From the NCBI GenBank assembly GCA_020161755.1, contig JAIUOS010000005.1, positions 62,001-126,000 on the forward strand: 64,000 nt of DNA, given 5' to 3'. Shown here piece by piece: positions 60,817 through 64,000 of this stretch. The translations under genes and the position numbers were made by a program. Origin of the DNA: Actinomycetota bacterium (GTDB taxonomy: Bacteria > Actinomycetota > Actinomycetes > Propionibacteriales > Propionibacteriaceae). The stretch's first letter is position 1; every line of letters begins with the position of its first letter. The notes below the pieces were generated by a model, which ran no database searches, was not told the origin of the DNA, and was given only the letters and a program-made list of their open reading frames with translations.

Positions 60817-61560
60817 CTACGGCGAGGCCAGGTCGAGGCCGACCACCGCGCCGATCACCGTCAGGGCGGGGGGTCGGATGCCGGCCTGGGCGGCCAGGTC
60901 GGGGAGCGTGGCGACCGTGCCGCGGACGACCTGCTGGTCGGGGGTCGTCGCGTTCGCGACCACCGCGGCGGGGGTGTCGGGCGCGAGGCCGCGCTCGACC
61001 AGCCCGGCGCAGATCGCGCCCAGGTTCGTCACCCCCATCAGCACCACGATCGTGCCGCTGCCGGTCGCGAGCGCGTCCCAGTCGACCGTGGACGCCGGGT
61101 GCCCGGGGCCGACGTGACCCGACACCACCGCGAAGTTCTGGCTCAGCCCCCGGTGGGTGAGCGGGATCCCCGCCAACTCCGGGCCGGCGATCGCCGACGA
61201 CACCCCGGGGATCACCCGCACCGGCACGCCAGCCTCCGCGCACGCCAGCCACTCCTCCGAGCCGCGCCCGAGCACGAACGGGTCGCCACCCTTCAGCCGC
61301 ACCACCATCGCCCCGGTCCGCGCGTGCTCCACCAGCAGCCGGTTGATCTCCTCCTGCGACACCTGCCGTCCGCCGGGGATCTTCGCCACGTCGACCAGCA
61401 GCGCGTCCGGCCGGGTCTCCTCCAGGCAGGCCAGCGGGGCGAGGTGGTCGTACAGCACCACGTCCGCCTGCCGCAGCGCGCGCAGCCCGCCCACGGTGAG
61501 CAGGTCCGGGTCGCCCGGCCCACCGCCCACCAGCACGACCTCGCCCCGGCGGTCAGCCAT
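60817..61560 (-). CDS. cobA: Uroporphyrinogen-III C-methyltransferase
   Basis: A 247-aa SAM-dependent enzyme making precorrin-2 for siroheme or cobalamin. VVLVGGGPGDPDLLTVGGLRAL is the N-terminal SAM site, VRLKGGDPFVLGRGSEE the second, and VIPGVSSAIAGPELAGIPLTHRG the third family motif; all are intact. Its start overlaps the precorrin-2 dehydrogenase stop by 8 bases, so the two form the split equivalent of CysG. Confidence 0.93.
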   Translation of the reverse strand: MADRRGEVVLVGGGPGDPDLLTVGGLRALRQADVVLYDHLAPLACLEETRPDALLVDVAKIPGGRQVSQEEINRLLVEHARTGAMVVRLKGGDPFVLGRGSEEWLACAEAGVPVRVIPGVSSAIAGPELAGIPLTHRGLSQNFAVVSGHVGPGHPASTVDWDALATGSGTIVVLMGVTNLGAICAGLVERGLAPDTPAAVVANATTPDQQVVRGTVATLPDLAAQAGIRPPALTVIGAVVGLDLASP

Positions 61561-62032
61561 CGGCCCCGCCCAGCAGGTCCAGCAGCCGGTCGCGGAGCGC
61601 CCGCGCCGCCAGCGGGTCGTGGTTCGTCAGGACGCCGATCGTCGCGTCCCCGACCGCGCCGGTCGCCGGCGTCCACGCCGTCCCCAGTTCGGCCCGGTCG
61701 GCCCGGACGCAGAACGTGTGCCGCGCCTCCGCCGCCGCGGCCACCCGCGCGTTCACCTCCGGCGAGTCGGTCGCGGCCAGCACGTACCAGGCCCCGTCGA
61801 GGTCCGCGTCCTCGAACTCGCCCCGCCGCCACGTGAGCGCGCCGGACGCCGCCAGCGCCGCCAGGTCGGGATGCAGTTCGGGCGCGACCACGGTCACTTC
61901 GGCCCCGGCCGCCAGCAGCTTCGGGACGCGGCGCCGGTGCACCGAGCCGCCGCCGACCGCCACCACCCGGCGTCCCGCCAGCAGCAGCCCCGCCAGGTAG
62001 GCGGGCGCTCCCGGATCCGGTGGCACCGTCAC
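61553..62032 (-). CDS. Precorrin-2 dehydrogenase / sirohydrochlorin ferrochelatase-like (CysG N-terminal type)
   Basis: A 159-aa NAD-binding protein oxidising precorrin-2 to sirohydrochlorin. VVAVGGGSVHRRRVPKLLAAGAEVTVVAPEL is the Rossmann start (GGG-S-V in place of GGGxVA), and AATDSPEVNARVAAAAEA is typical. It is shorter than CysG-N/Met8p and lacks their full C-terminal dimerisation part, so iron insertion may need another enzyme. Start GTG 62032. It is an operon with cobA. Siroheme serves sulfite and nitrite reductases. Confidence 0.88.
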   Translation of the reverse strand: MTVPPDPGAPAYLAGLLLAGRRVVAVGGGSVHRRRVPKLLAAGAEVTVVAPELHPDLAALAASGALTWRRGEFEDADLDGAWYVLAATDSPEVNARVAAAAEARHTFCVRADRAELGTAWTPATGAVGDATIGVLTNHDPLAARALRDRLLDLLGGADG

Positions 62033-62075
62033 GGCAGCCTCCCTTCGACGCGTGGCACCCTAGCGTCCCGGCCCG

Positions 62076-62531
62076 TCAGGCCACCGGGAAGACCAGCTTC
62101 GTCACCGTCTTCGCCGGTTCCTCGTCGGGCTCGCTGAGGTACAGCTCGTACATGGAAGGGGCGAGCTCGTGCTCCTCCATCTCCAGCCAGGGCATCAGCT
62201 CGCCGTAGGCGCCGGGCAGCTCGTCGTACGGACCGACGTGCGTCCCCACCACCGCTCGGGTCTCGGGGTGCTCCCGCACCACGAGCCCGTCGATCGCGGC
62301 CGACGCGCCGACGCCGAAGCCGATCTCGACGTCGACGGTGTCGGTCGGCATCCCGAAGTACTCCGCGTACGCAGGCCCGGCGATGCCCACCCCGGCTGCG
62401 CCCAGCAGGCCGGCCACCTGCTCGTAGGTCGGCCCGAACACCGCGGACAGGTCCTCGCGCGGCACGGTCCTCCTGACCCCCGCGCTCACCCACGCCTCCA
62501 TGTGTTCGATGTGCGGATCAACGCCCGTCAT
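62076..62531 (-). CDS. GyrI-like effector-binding domain protein
   Basis: A 151-aa single-domain protein of the GyrI/SOUL-like small-molecule-binding fold. EDLSAVFGPTYEQVAGLLGAAGV, AYAEYFGMPTDTVDVEIGFGV, GTHVGPYDELPGAYGELMPWLEMEEHE and the terminal YELYLSEPDEEPAKTVTKLVFPV are all family-like. It probably binds a small or toxic ligand. GAGGAGG precedes ATG 62531, and a TAGCGT box lies at 62567-62562 (minus). It is 43 bases upstream of the siroheme genes on the same strand, so co-transcription is possible. Confidence 0.87.
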   Translation of the reverse strand: MTGVDPHIEHMEAWVSAGVRRTVPREDLSAVFGPTYEQVAGLLGAAGVGIAGPAYAEYFGMPTDTVDVEIGFGVGASAAIDGLVVREHPETRAVVGTHVGPYDELPGAYGELMPWLEMEEHELAPSMYELYLSEPDEEPAKTVTKLVFPVA

Positions 62532-62600
62532 GTCGGCCTCCTCGCCCCCGGTGACCGTTTCACGCTAGTCCGGACGCGGGTCCGCGTCGAGGGCCGGGTC

Positions 62601-62649
62601 GGCCCTTCGTGACGCTTCGTTCGTTCCTCACGACGCTCCTCAGGGAACG
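62601..62649. repeat. GGCCCTTCGTGACG repeat, copy 2
   Basis: A 49-base unit starting GGCCCTTCGTGACGCTTCG and ending CTCCTCAGGGAACG, in the same orientation as copy 1. It lies directly upstream of the cysteine leader promoter. Confidence 0.75.
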
Positions 62650-62666
62650 CGGAACTCGGCGTCCGC

Positions 62667-62672
62667 TATCCT
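62667..62672 (+). promoter_or_regulatory. -10 box of the cysteine leader peptide
   Basis: TATCCT ends 6 bases before ATG 62679 with no Shine-Dalgarno between. The mRNA would thus start at the leader peptide's own ATG. Confidence 0.6.
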
Positions 62673-62678
62673 TCCGGC

Positions 62679-62747
62679 ATGCACAGCGACCGGATGCGGG
62701 GCCGAATGCCGGCCCGTTGTTGTGCCTGCTGTCGGTGTTGGCTCTGA
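62679..62747 (+). CDS. Cysteine-rich leader peptide (attenuator uORF)
   Basis: A 22-codon reading frame, MHSDRMRGRMPAR, then Cys-Cys-Ala-Cys-Cys-Arg-Cys-Trp-Leu and stop. Five of nine late codons are cysteine (62718-62738). It seems leaderless (TATCCT 6 bases upstream). Poly-cysteine leaderless uORFs are known in mycobacteria and other actinomycetes, where slow translation at low cysteine raises expression of downstream sulfur genes. Two hairpins follow before the transporter gene. The peptide itself probably has no function beyond being translated. Confidence 0.8.
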   Translation: MHSDRMRGRMPARCCACCRCWL

Positions 62748-62761
62748 CCGAGCCCGACCCA

Positions 62762-62814
62762 CGGACGCCTCCGTCCGCACGACCTTCCACCACCCCGTCC
62801 CGGATGCCCGGGAC
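62762..62814 (+). promoter_or_regulatory. Attenuator hairpins between cysteine leader and transporter gene
   Basis: CGGACG-CCTC-CGTCCG (62762-62777) and GTCCCGG-ATGC-CCGGGAC (62797-62814) are perfect 6- and 7-bp hairpins, 15 and 50 bases after the leader stop. They could be the alternative structures whose choice depends on ribosome stalling at the cysteine codons. No T-run is present, so control could be by occlusion of the AGGAG at 62841 or by Rho. Confidence 0.5.
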
Positions 62815-62854
62815 CGCACCCGACACCGTCCGGCCGACTCAGGAGCCAGCCACC

Positions 62855-64000
62855 ATGACCAAGACCGCCGCCCGCCTCGCCGCAGCGCTCGCCGCCCTCG
62901 CGCTGACCGCGTGCACCGCCACGCCCGCCAGCACGCCGACCGCCGCGAGCACCGCCCCGCAGCACGGCGGGACGATCACCTACGGACGCCCCGCCGCGGT
63001 GACCTCGTTCGACCTCAACAACCAGATCACGTCCAACAACGCGTTCGCCATCGACAAGGTGTTCGAGCCGCTCGTCTCCTTCGACACGACCGGCAAGATC
63101 ATCCCCTGGCTCGCCGAGAAGTGGGACGTGAGCTCCGACCTGCTCACGTACACCTTCACCCTGCGCGACGGCCTCCAGTTCTCCGACGGCACCCCGGTGA
63201 CCGCGAAGGACGCGAAGTTCTCCCTCGAACGCCACCTCAAGGTGGAGGGACCGCTGCCGCTCCAGGCGCCGATCGCGAGCATCACCGCCACCGACGACCG
63301 CACGCTGACGATCGTCCTGAAGAGCGCGTACACCCCGTTCCTGTCGGAGCTGTCCGGGTTCTCCAACGGCATCTTCCCGGCCGACTTCGGCGGGAGGACC
63401 GAGAAGGAGTTCTTCGCCAAGCCGATCGGCACCGGCCCGTGGGTCGTCGACTCCTGGGACCCCAGCGGCGACACCACCTTCAGCGCGAACCCGCACTACT
63501 GGCAGGAGGGCAAGCCGTACGCCGCGAGCCTGGTCTACAAGGTGGTCGCGGGGGACAACCAGCGCATCCAGCAGCTCGAGGCCGGCCAGCTGTCCGGTAT
63601 CGAGGGCGTGGCGCCGGCCACCATCGCCCAGCTCTCCGGGGACGCGAACGTGACCGTCTCCGAGCTGGGCTCCTGGGAGGTCGAGCAGGTGTTCTTCAAC
63701 ACCCAGAACCAGTACTTCGCCGACCCCCACGTCCGCCGCGCCATCGCGCTGTCGCTGAACCGGGACGCGATCACGCAGGCCGTCACGTTCGGTGCCGCCC
63801 AGACCGTGAAGACGCTGATCCCGCCGACGATCCAGTACTCGGCGGACGTGAAGGCGCTCGACAACGACCCGGCGGCGGCGAAGACGGAGCTGGCCGCGTC
63901 CAGGTTCCCGCAGGGGTTCACCGCGACGATCCTGATCGCGTCCGGCAACTCGGTGCGCACCCAGGAGGCGCAGATCATCCAGGAGGCGGTCAAGCCGCTG
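62855..64000 (+). CDS. ABC transporter substrate-binding lipoprotein, family 5 (partial, runs off the window)
   Basis: 382 codons are visible. The lipoprotein signal has lipobox LTAC with Cys20, followed by a Thr/Ala/Ser/Pro linker. SBP_bac_5 hallmarks include GGTITYGRPAAVTSFDLNNQ, LRDGLQFSDGTPVTAKD and PIGTGPWVVDSW. AGGAG precedes ATG 62855. It is a different branch from the SBP at 838-2643. The upstream cysteine leader and nearby siroheme genes suggest a sulfur-containing ligand (for example a cysteine/glutathione-like peptide); this is inference. Permease genes should follow outside the window. Confidence 0.9.
   Translation, partial: MTKTAARLAAALAALALTACTATPASTPTAASTAPQHGGTITYGRPAAVTSFDLNNQITSNNAFAIDKVFEPLVSFDTTGKIIPWLAEKWDVSSDLLTYTFTLRDGLQFSDGTPVTAKDAKFSLERHLKVEGPLPLQAPIASITATDDRTLTIVLKSAYTPFLSELSGFSNGIFPADFGGRTEKEFFAKPIGTGPWVVDSWDPSGDTTFSANPHYWQEGKPYAASLVYKVVAGDNQRIQQLEAGQLSGIEGVAPATIAQLSGDANVTVSELGSWEVEQVFFNTQNQYFADPHVRRAIALSLNRDAITQAVTFGAAQTVKTLIPPTIQYSADVKALDNDPAAAKTELAASRFPQGFTATILIASGNSVRTQEAQIIQEAVKPL

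Overview
The window is high-GC bacterial chromosome, and its gene content points to an actinomycete (Actinomycetota). The evidence is the locus 5-formyl-THF cyclo-ligase / Glp (MoeA-like) / RimJ-like / SepX-GlpR, very high GC at third codon positions, several mRNAs that appear to start directly at the start codon (a TAnnnT box 6-7 bases before ATG/GTG), an LAxTG-type sorting signal, and a cysteine-codon leader peptide. I cannot fix the genus. No phage, IS element, rRNA or CRISPR array was seen. Two tRNA genes are present: tRNA-Arg(CCU) and tRNA-Ala(CGC).

Layout. 1-10.3 kb: a beta-linked oligosaccharide utilisation cluster (end of a GH2 beta-mannosidase-like enzyme, a complete Opp/Dpp-type ABC importer, GH1 and GH3 beta-glucosidases), closed by a good terminator. 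10.5-19.0 kb: one giant secreted protein of about 2850 aa with 19 DUF11-like repeats and a C-terminal LAYTG wall-sorting signal. 19.0-21.7 kb: a gene-free stretch with a large palindrome, then an MFS exporter under a FadR-type GntR repressor whose likely operator fills the spacer of its own promoter. 21.9-29.9 kb: housekeeping genes (tRNA-Arg, UDPGP-family UDP-glucose pyrophosphorylase, mscL, SAF/CpaB-like, FmdB, 5-FCL, Glp, RimJ, SepX/GlpR, GNAT, VOC). 30.0-32.2 kb: cytochrome-b5-like lipoprotein and a 14-TM MFS transporter. 32.3-39.9 kb: a complete kdpFABCDE potassium operon, bracketed by two composite palindromes. 40.1-45.0 kb: membrane protein, Gfo/Idh oxidoreductase, GH3 beta-glucosidase, aldo/keto reductase. 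45.6-52.1 kb: FadN-type beta-oxidation protein, nitronate monooxygenase-like protein, small conserved proteins, aminotransferase, aldo/keto reductase. 52.2-56.7 kb: a beta-glucoside PTS operon (EIIBCA, 6-phospho-beta-glucosidase, LicT antiterminator) with a recognisable RAT antiterminator in its leader. 56.7-60.4 kb: aldo/keto reductase, LRV-repeat membrane protein, a coding remnant and an AbiEi/AbiEii toxin-antitoxin pair beside tRNA-Ala. 60.8-62.5 kb: siroheme/corrin genes and a GyrI-like protein. 62.7-64.0 kb: a leaderless five-cysteine leader peptide followed by a family-5 solute-binding lipoprotein that runs off the window.

How it fits together. Beta-glucosides can enter by two routes: as free oligosaccharides by the ABC importer (hydrolysed by GH1/GH3) and as phosphorylated sugars by the PTS (hydrolysed by 6-phospho-beta-glucosidase). 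The PTS route carries its own antitermination circuit. Intergenic space is marked by a family of short perfect palindromes with core AAGGGGACNGTCCCCTT, seen at six places plus one degraded copy; their outer arms differ but stay paired. The most promising regulatory find is the cysteine leader peptide upstream of the last transporter gene, which suggests that transporter handles sulfur compounds.
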